Origin: Legionella_C sp963803545
GTDB lineage: Bacteria; Pseudomonadota; Gammaproteobacteria; Legionellales; Legionellaceae
Direction: 5' to 3'
NCBI GenBank assembly: GCA_963803545.1
Contig: CAWDMX010000004.1
Location: 992,001 to 1,056,000 of the forward strand
DNA: 64,000 nt
The notes beneath the pieces are model-generated. The model saw nothing but the letters and a program-made list of their open reading frames with translations, had not been told where the DNA came from and did not search any database. Position 1 is the first letter of the stretch. Every line of letters starts with the position of its first letter. Positions 34,064 to 42,886 of this stretch are shown piece by piece. Position numbers and translations under genes: made by a program.

Positions 34064-35356
34064 TTATTTATAGACGCTGGTATTTATTAACGACTGAATA
34101 TTTTTGGGTACTTTTTTTACCTTAAACATACCAGTATTACTTACGCGCTTATTAGCCGTTGAACGTTCACGGGGTTTAGTTACCTCAGCATCACTCTCTC
34201 TACCAATATCATGGAATAGATTAAAACAATCAGCCAACACTGGCGACATGGCTTCTTTAGATACCGCGGATAATTCCTCTAATAAATCTGCACCAGGCGT
34301 ATTATTATTCGAAGATGAAATAACCATGATTTTACCTGACTGAAATTTATCCTGGCCTAATTGTTCGTGCTTTAAATTACTGCATGAGATAATTACCTGG
34401 CACTCTCGTTCTAGCAATGCTTTGACATTTTCTTTTACAGCAATTGGTGACATGTCTGGCGCATGCGTAATATCGATTAAACAATATTTCATTTCTGGAA
34501 ATTTATTTGCATCAAACTTATCAATTTCACTCACATCAACCACAACAATGTTAGCCGAATTATTTGGGGCTAAGGCTATGGATTTCGTTTTTTCCTTTTT
34601 AATATCAGCAAGGAATGAATTTAATTCAAAATAGGTTTTGCCATGAAGGTGCACACAGGAAAAATTATCTTCTACGGTGGTTAAGCTATGGCCAAAGATC
34701 ATCAAGGGAACAATTAATGCCTGCTGCCCACTGTCGGTAAAATAAATTTGAACAGGTTTATCTGCCACCTTTAATTTCTGTTGGCAAAACAGTTTTTCAC
34801 GTTCTGCTAATTTGTCTATTGAGTTACAACTATTATTTAGGCCGTTGTTCTGTGTTATAAAACACTGCAATACCAGCAGGTGCTCAATTACATTTTCTAT
34901 GCAACGGATAGCACGAAGATAAAATTCATCGCTCGTTACAACCTCTTCTTTGTTTATCATTGCCATGCCTTCGCAACAATTTTGCATCAATTTTTTAAAT
35001 GCCCATAGGTAGCTTTGCTGAAAATGCGTCGGAAAAACCAATGCAGCGCTGAATTTTTTAGCGTAATTTATCACTTGAGTCAGCGTATCCAATGCTTCTT
35101 TGGGTAATGCAGTCAATCCTGAATCGCTTTGATACTCTGGTGGCAGAGGTAATATTTTTTCTTCAATGACAAATTCTGATAAATAGGCAGTCATTGCCTT
35201 TGAGAAATCTCCTTTTTCTTTCAAGCGTGTCGCTACCTCGTTATAAATTTCGGGACATCCAAGTCCCCAAAATTCACTCGCCAACGCGACAAGTATGCCT
35301 GCGGCGCCCTGGCCGTCCTGGTCCTCCTTAATTATAATCCCCTTTACGGGGATCAT
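34064..35356 (-). CDS. Uncharacterised 430-aa protein (orphan, effector-like)
   Basis: The protein has 430 aa with GGGGAGCG before the ATG. No family was recognised. There is no signal peptide and no clear membrane helix. It has several Cys (CCEG, CVHLHG, CSNL), helical and hydrophobic stretches and a basic Ser/Lys/Arg-rich tail from about 390 (KPRERSTANKRVSNTG, KVKKVPKN). Orphan soluble proteins with a charged C-terminal tail are common among Legionellales type IV effectors, but nothing here proves secretion. It lies 87 bp downstream of the 507-codon broken gene on the same strand and was probably co-transcribed with it. Confidence 0.65.
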   Translation of the reverse strand: MIPVKGIIIKEDQDGQGAAGILVALASEFWGLGCPEIYNEVATRLKEKGDFSKAMTAYLSEFVIEEKILPLPPEYQSDSGLTALPKEALDTLTQVINYAKKFSAALVFPTHFQQSYLWAFKKLMQNCCEGMAMINKEEVVTSDEFYLRAIRCIENVIEHLLVLQCFITQNNGLNNSCNSIDKLAEREKLFCQQKLKVADKPVQIYFTDSGQQALIVPLMIFGHSLTTVEDNFSCVHLHGKTYFELNSFLADIKKEKTKSIALAPNNSANIVVVDVSEIDKFDANKFPEMKYCLIDITHAPDMSPIAVKENVKALLERECQVIISCSNLKHEQLGQDKFQSGKIMVISSSNNNTPGADLLEELSAVSKEAMSPVLADCFNLFHDIGRESDAEVTKPRERSTANKRVSNTGMFKVKKVPKNIQSLINTSVYK

Positions 35357-35400
35357 AATTTGCGCTCCCCAATGACTGACGCCTTTTCGTATGCCTTATA

Positions 35401-35417
35401 TTTTGCCTGCGGCAAAA
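35401..35417. other. Short perfect hairpin between the two accessory genes
   Basis: TTTTGCC TGC GGCAAAA is a perfect 7-bp inverted repeat in the 86-bp gap between the broken gene and the 430-aa gene. It may be an attenuator or processing site; no T-run follows on the minus strand. Confidence 0.35.
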
Positions 35418-35957
35418 CATCCGGCTCTAAGGCTACCAGGGACTACAGGCCTCGGTCTGCGACCTTCCTTGGCCTGCAGCGATAGCAGTAAGCTTGAGCT
35501 TGCTGAAATGTCGTTAATTGCTTTCTATCACCGCGCATACACGATTTAATATAACTATCTTTCTTTTTGCCCTCTTTTGTATTAAATAGTTTTTTAACGA
35601 CGTCGTTATCTGGTTTGGAAAAATTAAATTGTGTTAATAAAGTATCCAATTCAACTAGAGTTTCAATAACAACCTGATCAAATTCACTTAGCTCAATACC
35701 TAAAGATAACCGCAATGTCAAAAGTCCTGCATCGGTTAATGTCGGTCGTAAAAAACCAAAACTCTGACGTCTTGCTGCACGCAACACCATTTTCTTATCG
35801 CGTAATTTATAATGCAAAATACCAGAAAAAATCGCGATCAATAAATTTGTTACTCCCTCGCTATAATCACCAAGCTTGGTTTTCTTTTTTTCAAGATCTG
35901 GATAAAATCGCAGGAATAAACAAGAGGTATTTTCAAGGGTTTCCTTCAGTGAAATGT

Positions 35958-35962
35958 TAGTA
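35958..35962. repeat. Target-site duplication TAGTA, left copy
   Basis: TAGTA directly flanks the left inverted repeat of the IS4-superfamily element; the second copy is at 37113-37117. Confidence 0.8.
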
Positions 35963-37112
35963 ACTCATGTTACGCACACTGAAAATTAGCTGGTCATATT
36001 TTTAAGCTCCTGCCATGCAATCTGGTTCGCTCTTACGATTAATTTATACTTAATGGCAAAGTGATTTAATTGAGTTTTTATCTTCAACATTTCCAGCTTG
36101 CAATAAGCAATTATAGAGGCATAAATATGATTGCACTGAGTTTTGACGGTGCGCGTAGGTGATTTTGTAAGGCTTGCATTTTGTTTTATTGATTTGTGAT
36201 ACTCTTCAATCCGCCACCGTTTCTGGTACACTTCATAAAGACGTTCGGCACTACTGTGTATGTCATTAGAAACAAGATAGAGAATTCCTGTTGAACCGTT
36301 TTCGTTTTTGAATACTTTTTTCAGGAGCCTCACTGGGAAGTCTAGGCCTTTAAGCCAGACTGTGTGGGCTACATTCTCTTCAAGCTCTATTGTTTTTACT
36401 TGTAGATACCGTCCGTTTTTGGCATCGTTTTCAGATAAAGCTAATGTACGATTAGACTTAACCCCAATGATAAACGATTTGTGAAGGTCTTTATGGATGT
36501 GAACCATATTGGCCTTCGAGCCAAACCAATTATCCGCTAATACATAATCAAACATCACTTTGTTGGTAATGGCCTGAGTAATCAGCTGTTGGAATAATTG
36601 GTTTTTGGTCATTGATGACTTTCTTCTGGTTTTCCGGGTTTTTATATCACAATAAGTAATATCTTTTTTGATAACCTCATACCCTATTGGTACACTGAAA
36701 TCATCATAGCGAATCATGCACGACAGGATGTTTATCCCTTTGAGAACCGTTCCTTTAGCGTGGGAGTAATGCCAGCAATTAATTTCATTCTCATCCGTGT
36801 ATGGCTTCTCTTCAATGGAATCATCAAGTATCAATACACCGCACGATGTCTCTTGAGTTCTCACCGGCTTTTTTACATAACCCCACAGTGATTTTGAATC
36901 ATAATCTTTCAAGCGAAGAAATCGTGTGACCTTGTCATGAGCAAATGCTCCATCAACCAAATCAGATAACCCTGTAGCTGTCGCATATTTGTTTTGGAAA
37001 ATCAAATAATCACTATAAATATCAAGCATATCCATTTTATTCCCTCCCTAAATTATGGGCAGAATTTTAATGCTTTTTATTCAAACTGCAAGTAGTGGTG
37101 CGTAACATGAGT
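35963..37112 (-). mobile_element. IS4-superfamily insertion sequence, complete (1150 bp)
   Basis: The ends are ACTCATGTTACGCAC at 35963-35977 and its reverse complement at 37098-37112. Both are flanked by TAGTA. One intact transposase gene fills the element. It interrupts an orphan gene whose frame is restored exactly when the element and one duplication are removed, so the insertion is precise and probably recent. Confidence 0.9.
35986..37035 (-). CDS. IS4-superfamily transposase
   Basis: The protein has 349 aa with GGGAGGGAATAAA before the ATG. It carries an RNase H-like DDE core: first Asp in GVLILDDSIEEKP, second in YVLADNWFGSKAN, and the Glu in YQKRWRIEEYHKSIKQN, which follows the Y-(2)-R-(3)-E-(6)-K-like pattern of the IS4/IS701 group. 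It catalyses cut-and-paste movement. The frame is intact and all key residues are present, so it is likely active. The subgroup (IS4 versus IS701) cannot be fixed by eye. Confidence 0.88.
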   Translation of the reverse strand: MDMLDIYSDYLIFQNKYATATGLSDLVDGAFAHDKVTRFLRLKDYDSKSLWGYVKKPVRTQETSCGVLILDDSIEEKPYTDENEINCWHYSHAKGTVLKGINILSCMIRYDDFSVPIGYEVIKKDITYCDIKTRKTRRKSSMTKNQLFQQLITQAITNKVMFDYVLADNWFGSKANMVHIHKDLHKSFIIGVKSNRTLALSENDAKNGRYLQVKTIELEENVAHTVWLKGLDFPVRLLKKVFKNENGSTGILYLVSNDIHSSAERLYEVYQKRWRIEEYHKSIKQNASLTKSPTRTVKTQCNHIYASIIAYCKLEMLKIKTQLNHFAIKYKLIVRANQIAWQELKNMTS

Positions 37113-37117
37113 TAGTA
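37113..37117. repeat. Target-site duplication TAGTA, right copy
   Basis: This is the second TAGTA flanking the IS4-superfamily element; the partner is at 35958-35962. Confidence 0.8.
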
Positions 37118-38121
37118 AATTTTTTTTCTTCAATTTTTTGACGTAATGCACAAACTCGCTTCTTGCGCCAATTAAGTAATCGACTACTCAAGTGCAACTG
37201 TTTTTCTTGATCAGATAGCTGTTGCATCTGCTGTTTAATGTTATTAAATAATGTCTGTAATTTATCAGCAGATAATTGTTTAAATTTTTTTTTTCATTTT
37301 TTTACAGCGCGGTTTAACTTCGTTTGCAATGCTGCCGATGGACTAGCACCCCCATCTTTGGTCGCATGCGCAATCGCTTGAGTCAATATAGCAAAATTAT
37401 TGCGCCTTAATCCTGCATGAGCTATTTCTAGATTACTGTAGCTATTTGGCTTTTTACCTTCTTTAGGGTTGCCTGTTTTTGAATCAAAAATTTTAATAGT
37501 TTCAAAACCCTTACGATCTTCATCGGCCATTAAACGATATTGGGCGTGATTCATTGGCAAACGATTTGAACGATTACTACCCGTTATAGTGCGAAAAAAT
37601 TTACCCAACGGATGATTGCCTTGCGACCGACCGTATTGTAAACAAGAATCCGAGTTAAATTCTCTGTTCTGACTGGCTCCCTGATTTGCCTCTGGCGTGC
37701 ATGTTGCCATATGCATGAAAAGATTCATGATCATTGCGCTGTAGGTAACCATTAAATCTACCGTTCCAGTGTAATTGTTTAAATCATGTAATAATCGGAT
37801 ATATAATTTTTGAAATAAATCTTCGCCACTACGCTGCCACTGCGATATTTTTACGGGTTGTTGATTTGCTTTAGCTGACTTAACAGGTTTAGTTGCTTCA
37901 TTGTTCTGCTCGTCGAATAGTGCCTTCTTGATTTTATTGTATAATTTGATTTCCTCGACACTTAATTCATCAAATTTAGTCATCATTATTTGATAAAGGT
38001 CCTTTAATTCCTCAGTCAGATTATTTTTAATTCTATAATTTATCGCTCTTTCAAACTTTTTTCTATCCGTATTTTCAGCAAGATTATAACTTGCTTTTTT
38101 ATTTAACAACGTAACAACCAT

Positions 38122-38458
38122 GGTGACTTCTTAATTTTATTAATCATAGTGTTTATATATTATCATATGCTTAAAGTGATTTCCGCAAGGTACGGCTGAA
38201 GCATGAGAACCCGACCAAGCCTCACTGCGCGTTTTGCGGATTAAAAGATTGCGTTGCGTAAAAATCACGAAGGGTTTTGAGTGAAGTGGTGCCGCACTTG
38301 GGAGATTGCAACAGGCTAAAAAAATACGACCATGGTTACATCCTATTTGGTTTACACAACAAAACCCGCGTTCCAGTACGCGGACCCAACTAACAAATCG
38401 TGTGGGATGTTTATAAATGGTGCAGTTTCTGTTATAATTTTTATTTTTTGGAGTAAAA
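38122..38458. other. Divergent intergenic region without recognised features
   Basis: This is 337 bp between the broken orphan gene and the small secreted protein gene. It is less AT-rich in the middle (38200-38340) than its surroundings and may be leftover coding sequence, but no frame could be matched to a family. Confidence 0.35.
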
Positions 38459-38899
38459 ATGAACTTAGCTTATAAATCTATCTCTGTCGCATTGCTCTCT
38501 TTTTCCGCAATAAGCAACGCGTCCGCTTCGTATAAACAAGAAATCAGAATTCACACAACCAGGGCTCCTGATTCAAGCAACCCCACTAAAGCTTGCTTTA
38601 CAACTACCGATTTATTCGATTCTGAATATTGTACCTCCAGTGATTCAGGCAACTTTGGAAGGTCAAATATATACAATAATGGTCCAAAAAATTGGGTTGT
38701 CGAAACAAACTATGGTAATAAATATAAAGTTGAAACAGACGGTTCTTGCACAAATTTTACTGGTAGAACGCCTCATGAAAGTGGCCGACTTGATATATAC
38801 GTTGCAACAGCGGATATTAACTATCTTGATTTTTTTAATAAACCGCATTTTGTCTATAAATTGACGGATTGTCGAACAACATGGACGCCTGCACCTTAG
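38459..38899 (+). CDS. Small secreted protein of unknown function with four cysteines
   Basis: The protein has 146 aa. A signal peptide spans about residues 1-24 (MNLAYKSISVALLSFSAIS, cleaved near ASAS). The mature part is polar and aromatic, rich in Asn, Thr and Tyr, with four Cys residues (in KACFTT, SEYCTS, DGSCTNF and LTDCRTT) that could form two disulfides. GGAG precedes the ATG. No family was recognised. The predicted all-beta composition and export signal suggest a periplasmic or type II-secreted protein. It stands alone, followed by a terminator. Confidence 0.7.
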   Translation: MNLAYKSISVALLSFSAISNASASYKQEIRIHTTRAPDSSNPTKACFTTTDLFDSEYCTSSDSGNFGRSNIYNNGPKNWVVETNYGNKYKVETDGSCTNFTGRTPHESGRLDIYVATADINYLDFFNKPHFVYKLTDCRTTWTPAP

Positions 38900-39023
38900 G
38901 GCAAGTGCCACTCTCTTGTCTGAATTAAAATGCGCATATTACAGCGCTTATGGTTGCAACTACATACCAAAAACCCGATAAATTGCTCGTGTGTACTGTG
39001 GATGGGAGTAGTCACACGATCAA

Positions 39024-39062
39024 TACGCACCTTGCCTTTTTAAAGGTCAAGATGCGTTTTTT
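39024..39062 (+). terminator. Rho-independent terminator
   Basis: ACGCACCTTG and CAAGATGCGT pair as the outer stem (with one mismatch zone), CCTTT/AAAGG as the inner stem, followed by TTTTTT. Direction suits the small secreted protein gene about 125 bp upstream, and it also separates it from the convergent autotransporter gene. Confidence 0.65.
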
Positions 39063-39071
39063 GGCATTGCA

Positions 39072-42000
39072 TCAATCGAACTTCCAACCCACTTTACCGG
39101 TTAATCCATGATCGCGAACCTGCTGCGCAACCTGCCCTATATACGCCAATCGTAGATTCAACCCTTTTTGAGGCAGGTCTGCGTCCAATCCGGCGTCAAT
39201 CACCAAAGCATCTTTGGCAATCGCCGCGCCTTGAATTGCGAACGGATTACCGCCGGCGGTGAAGGCAAAGCTTGAAAGCGGATTGACTCCGGTGTACGCA
39301 TGGCGCCAAGCGAGCATCACCCGCTCACTAATAAGCTTATCTTTTGTTTGCGTTAAAGGCTTGGTTTGTTGCACGCCTAAATGGGTGTAGAAAGTATCAA
39401 AATGATTGCGCCCGGTTAAACCCGAAACGCCATTTTCTTGCCAACGACCCGTACCACTGGTGACGTAGGTGGCTCCAACAAAAGGAACCAGATTAAACGC
39501 CGTCAAACTTTCTGCGTAATCTATTTGACCAAAGAGCTGGGTCGTGCCACCAGTCGAGCCACCCTGTAAACGCTCGTTAAAAGTGGGCAGCTGTGCTTGG
39601 CGGTTCACCTCAAATTGATGCCAGGTGTAGGCTGCACCCATTTTGGCCCGCACCCACGCCCAATCATGGCGGCTGTAAAGACCTAAGGTGTAATCATCAC
39701 TTTTAGCCGAACTTAAGCGCGCTTGACTGTTCAAGCGACTATTGCCATACCCCGCCAGCACCCCTAAAACATTGCCGTGAATGGACGCATCCGCGCCAAT
39801 AAACAATCCTTGAACCTTTTTTGAAACAGCGGCTGTATCGCCGCTGCTCTCAAAATCGCCCCAACTGCCGTACCCTTGCGCCCACAAATAGCGATGGCCA
39901 AAACGCTTAACGCGCTCCTCACTGGTCGTGCTTTCTAAACGTTGCAACACCGCCTGTCTGGCGTAGCGGCTGTCTTCGGTGAAAGTACTTAACAGAGAGC
40001 TGTATAGCTCACCAGAAAGCGTATTAAAAGCCTGCTGCGCCTGAGCAATGCTCGCCGCATTCATCACCGAGTCGTACACCACATTGCCCACACCTAAACT
40101 TTCCACCGCATTTGCCGTAGCGGTTTGATTGGCCGTACTTGCCGCGGTGGCAAAATTATTCACCGAGCGGGTCATGTCCAAATACACGTTATTGGCATCG
40201 TACGTGAGTCCTATATCGAAAAAAGGCATCATCTGTATCAAGGCATCATAGGTACCTGTGCGCCCACCCGCGGCGCTCAAAATGGTATAGCGCTGGCTGG
40301 TATAACTCCCTTGCTCTCTAATAACCGATACCGTGCCGCCATTGATTGTCGCCGTACCCGTCACATCAATTAAATCAGACGCACCCGCAGCATTAATTTC
40401 TACCTCATAGGTCGAACCTGGATTTTGCACGTAATTCCCGCTAATGGTCAGCGTGCCTATAGAGTTACCCGGGGCAATAGTGCCGTTAACCGTGGTGTTG
40501 CTTAAACTACCTACGCCTTTGAGGGTTGTTCCTGCGGCAACCACGGCTGTCGCTTGACTAAAAAGCCCATTTATCGCAAGTGCCCCTTGATTGACTAATA
40601 TATCGCCCGTAAAAGCAGAACCATCGCCCATTAAACTTAAGCCGGACGCGCCTTCTTTGCCAAGCGTACCCACGCCACTAATGGCGCCGTTGTACTCTAC
40701 GTCTTGCTGAATATCCAAGTTTAAGCGACCGGCATCAATGGCAAGCTCGCCAGTAAACTCCATGCCTTCATCCGTAAAGGTGAGCGTTGAATTGCCGGCT
40801 TTAGCCAGGACGCCACCACCCGTTATCCGACCCGCGTACGTAAGGTCTTGGTTGGTATTCACCTGCAAGCGACTGTTGCCTACATTAAGTTGCGCCCCAC
40901 TGCTGCCATTTAAATTGTTGATGCTGGTATTAGGATTAAGCGCGCTATCCAATACGCTACCGGCATCCAAGCGCACCTCTTCGCTGCTGCTGATGCTGCC
41001 ATTGGCGCCCAAAGACAAGCGGCTTGCGTTAAGCGTGGTGGAACCTGTGTACGTATTCACGCCCGTTAGCACCACCTGGCCTAAACCCGAGCTGACCACT
41101 TCACCCACCGCATTGGCTGCATCAACTAAATTGGCATTAAGCGTAAATACGTCATTGCTACCAAGCGCTTGAATATTTACCAAACCTTGTAATTGCGTGG
41201 AGTTGGTGGAATCTAGGGTTAAGGACGTGCTCCCACCCTGCTCGGCTCTAGGCGAAATACCGCCTAAAGATTGCGAGCTGCTGCCACCACGAAGGGTGGC
41301 ATTAGCACCAATGATAATATTGCCCGTTCCTAAATTAATGCGGTTTGCACCGCCTGCAACTAAAGAGGCCCCGGAGGCCAGTGTAAAATTGGCGCGTCCA
41401 CTGGCGTTATCTAAATTTAAAATTCCAGCTTGCACAGCAGAAACGGGAGTGCGAAGCGCCTCGTCTTGGGCGTACAGATACAACGTACCGGAGTTAACAG
41501 AAAACTGTGTGGCGGCTCTAAGGTTACTCATGCCGCCCAACGCCCAAACACCGCTATCGTTTTTATTGATAAGTATTCTATCGCTATTGGCGATATTTCG
41601 CATCGGGTCACGCATGTCAAGCAAACCACCAACCGAGTTGCCACTGGTGCCGGTTTGAACGTTTAAAATGGCATCCGCGTCAAAACCAAAAGAAATGGAG
41701 TTGGCTCCCCAGCTGTCTTCGTTGCCCGCAAACACAGTAGTGCTGCCATTATCAATATTTAAAGCGATAGTGCTTTCACTATTATAAATAGCGCCACCGT
41801 ACACGCCCGCTCTATTATCACGGAACTGGGCGCCACTACCAATATTCACCAATGCCGGACCTATCGGAGCACGACTGTAAATGGCACTGCCACTATTATT
41901 CGTTTGATTGCCACTAAACCGCGCATTATTACCTATTGTTGCCGTTGAGCTAACGTTATAAAGAACACTACTAATACTACTTGGCCTTGAAGTACTATTG

Positions 42001-42467
42001 TTTTCAAAAACAGCGTTAGTGCCTATATTAACCATACTTGAATTTGTTAAAAAAATAATGCTCCCATTTGTAATTTGATTGTTTCTGAAATTAATTTTAG
42101 CTGCAGTATCTAACATATTGATGTTTAATGTTGAATTGATTATGTTGATAACCGACGAGCCAGTTATCATAAAATTTTCTACAAATAATTCGGTACCGTT
42201 TATATTCATCGTAGTTGGTGACGGTTGGTTTGAAATAAACAACGGCGGTGCCGTCCCACCATTTATGGAGTTGTCCGCACTGGTATACGTTACCGCTTGA
42301 CCGGGGTTAGGAAACAAGGCGGCTTGAGCTTGTTGGCTACTCAAAAAAAACAAGCTTAGGCATGACGCGGTGAAGCCTCTGTTTGTGGTTAAGCGCCGCA
42401 ATGGAAAATACATAAACTCAGACAGCCATTGCGCAACGGGGGTAAACCTAGCTCGTGATATCAGCAT
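39072..42467 (-). CDS. Type V secretion autotransporter (second copy)
   Basis: The protein has 1131 aa. A long N-terminal extension precedes the signal-peptide core (CLSLFFLSSQQAQA, cleaved near residue 49). The passenger to about residue 300 has polymorphic-outer-membrane-like strands with FRNNQI, FENNSTS, FRDNRAGVYGGAIYNSES. Autotransporter-associated repeats follow (GAQLNVGNSRLQV, GVLAKAGNSTLTF, GVGTLGKEGASGLSLMG), then VNGTIAPGNSIGTLTI. The C-terminal barrel (about 840-1131) ends in WKFD. Barrel and linker are close to the first autotransporter, the passenger is not. It is expected on the cell surface. A G9 tract lies about 115 bp upstream of the start. Confidence 0.92.
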   Translation of the reverse strand: MLISRARFTPVAQWLSEFMYFPLRRLTTNRGFTASCLSLFFLSSQQAQAALFPNPGQAVTYTSADNSINGGTAPPLFISNQPSPTTMNINGTELFVENFMITGSSVINIINSTLNINMLDTAAKINFRNNQITNGSIIFLTNSSMVNIGTNAVFENNSTSRPSSISSVLYNVSSTATIGNNARFSGNQTNNSGSAIYSRAPIGPALVNIGSGAQFRDNRAGVYGGAIYNSESTIALNIDNGSTTVFAGNEDSWGANSISFGFDADAILNVQTGTSGNSVGGLLDMRDPMRNIANSDRILINKNDSGVWALGGMSNLRAATQFSVNSGTLYLYAQDEALRTPVSAVQAGILNLDNASGRANFTLASGASLVAGGANRINLGTGNIIIGANATLRGGSSSQSLGGISPRAEQGGSTSLTLDSTNSTQLQGLVNIQALGSNDVFTLNANLVDAANAVGEVVSSGLGQVVLTGVNTYTGSTTLNASRLSLGANGSISSSEEVRLDAGSVLDSALNPNTSINNLNGSSGAQLNVGNSRLQVNTNQDLTYAGRITGGGVLAKAGNSTLTFTDEGMEFTGELAIDAGRLNLDIQQDVEYNGAISGVGTLGKEGASGLSLMGDGSAFTGDILVNQGALAINGLFSQATAVVAAGTTLKGVGSLSNTTVNGTIAPGNSIGTLTISGNYVQNPGSTYEVEINAAGASDLIDVTGTATINGGTVSVIREQGSYTSQRYTILSAAGGRTGTYDALIQMMPFFDIGLTYDANNVYLDMTRSVNNFATAASTANQTATANAVESLGVGNVVYDSVMNAASIAQAQQAFNTLSGELYSSLLSTFTEDSRYARQAVLQRLESTTSEERVKRFGHRYLWAQGYGSWGDFESSGDTAAVSKKVQGLFIGADASIHGNVLGVLAGYGNSRLNSQARLSSAKSDDYTLGLYSRHDWAWVRAKMGAAYTWHQFEVNRQAQLPTFNERLQGGSTGGTTQLFGQIDYAESLTAFNLVPFVGATYVTSGTGRWQENGVSGLTGRNHFDTFYTHLGVQQTKPLTQTKDKLISERVMLAWRHAYTGVNPLSSFAFTAGGNPFAIQGAAIAKDALVIDAGLDADLPQKGLNLRLAYIGQVAQQVRDHGLTGKVGWKFD

Positions 42468-42886
42468 TAAATCATCCTTGAATTAAATTTTTTACTTTTT
42501 AAATCATTGTAGCAGTATGCACATTTTTTCTTGAAAGTGAAAGACCACGTTAATACTTAATTTTGCACGTTGAGACCTACGGGGGGGGGAAATAGCCTCC
42601 AGTAAATTAAACAAATTCAAATTTTTCATTGGGAATTTTTTTAATTTTAATCGTGTAGGAAACCGTCGTTGAGCACTTAGCTTTGAAGGTATCGTGGTAA
42701 TATATCCTGAGCAACCGCTAAATTTTTTGAAGAGGCCGGCCCATCCCTATCGTCTTATTTTAATCCAGCCAACTCTTAAGCGTAGCCTAAATCAATATAA
42801 TTAAGGTATCATTAATTTTGCAGTACGCCCGAAACGCTTTTTCAGGTCACACGCAAATATTGTATTAAAGTTATTAAGGATGATAA
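42468..42886. other. Divergent promoter region between autotransporter and porin-like gene
   Basis: This is 419 bp without a coding frame. It must hold the promoters of both the leftward autotransporter and the rightward outer-membrane gene. It contains a nine-G homopolymer at 42582-42590. AT-rich stretches lie at 42480-42570 and 42800-42880. Confidence 0.5.
42582..42590. repeat. Poly-G (G9) tract upstream of the autotransporter
   Basis: Nine consecutive G bases lie 115-123 bp upstream of the autotransporter start. Such tracts in promoter regions of surface genes often vary in length by slippage. No length variation can be seen in one sequence. Confidence 0.7.

Larger units (their letters stand above)
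35443..38121 (-). pseudogene. Orphan 507-codon gene broken by an in-frame TGA and an IS4-superfamily insertion
   Basis: Three pieces lie in one frame: 37294-38121 (275 aa), 37113-37293 (KFKQLSADKLQTLFNNIKQQ...) and 35443-35957 (NISLKETLENTS... to PRKVADRGL). Removing the insertion with one TAGTA copy rejoins FT and NISLKE in frame, giving 1524 bp including the stop. One TGA remains at 37294-37296 inside an A7-TG-A10 stretch. No family was recognised. The product would be soluble, basic and helix-rich, with Cys near residues 140-160. Upstream ATG at 38121 has no strong ribosome site. Whether the N-terminal 275-aa fragment is still made is unknown. Confidence 0.7.

Noticed and set aside
34422..34634. 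Plus-strand frames opposite the 430-aa orphan gene
   Set aside because: Short, no ribosome sites, and incompatible with the long intact minus-strand frame.
40738..41658. Several long plus-strand frames opposite the second autotransporter
   Set aside because: They are antisense shadows of a gene with signal peptide, repeats and a barrel; their products lack family features.
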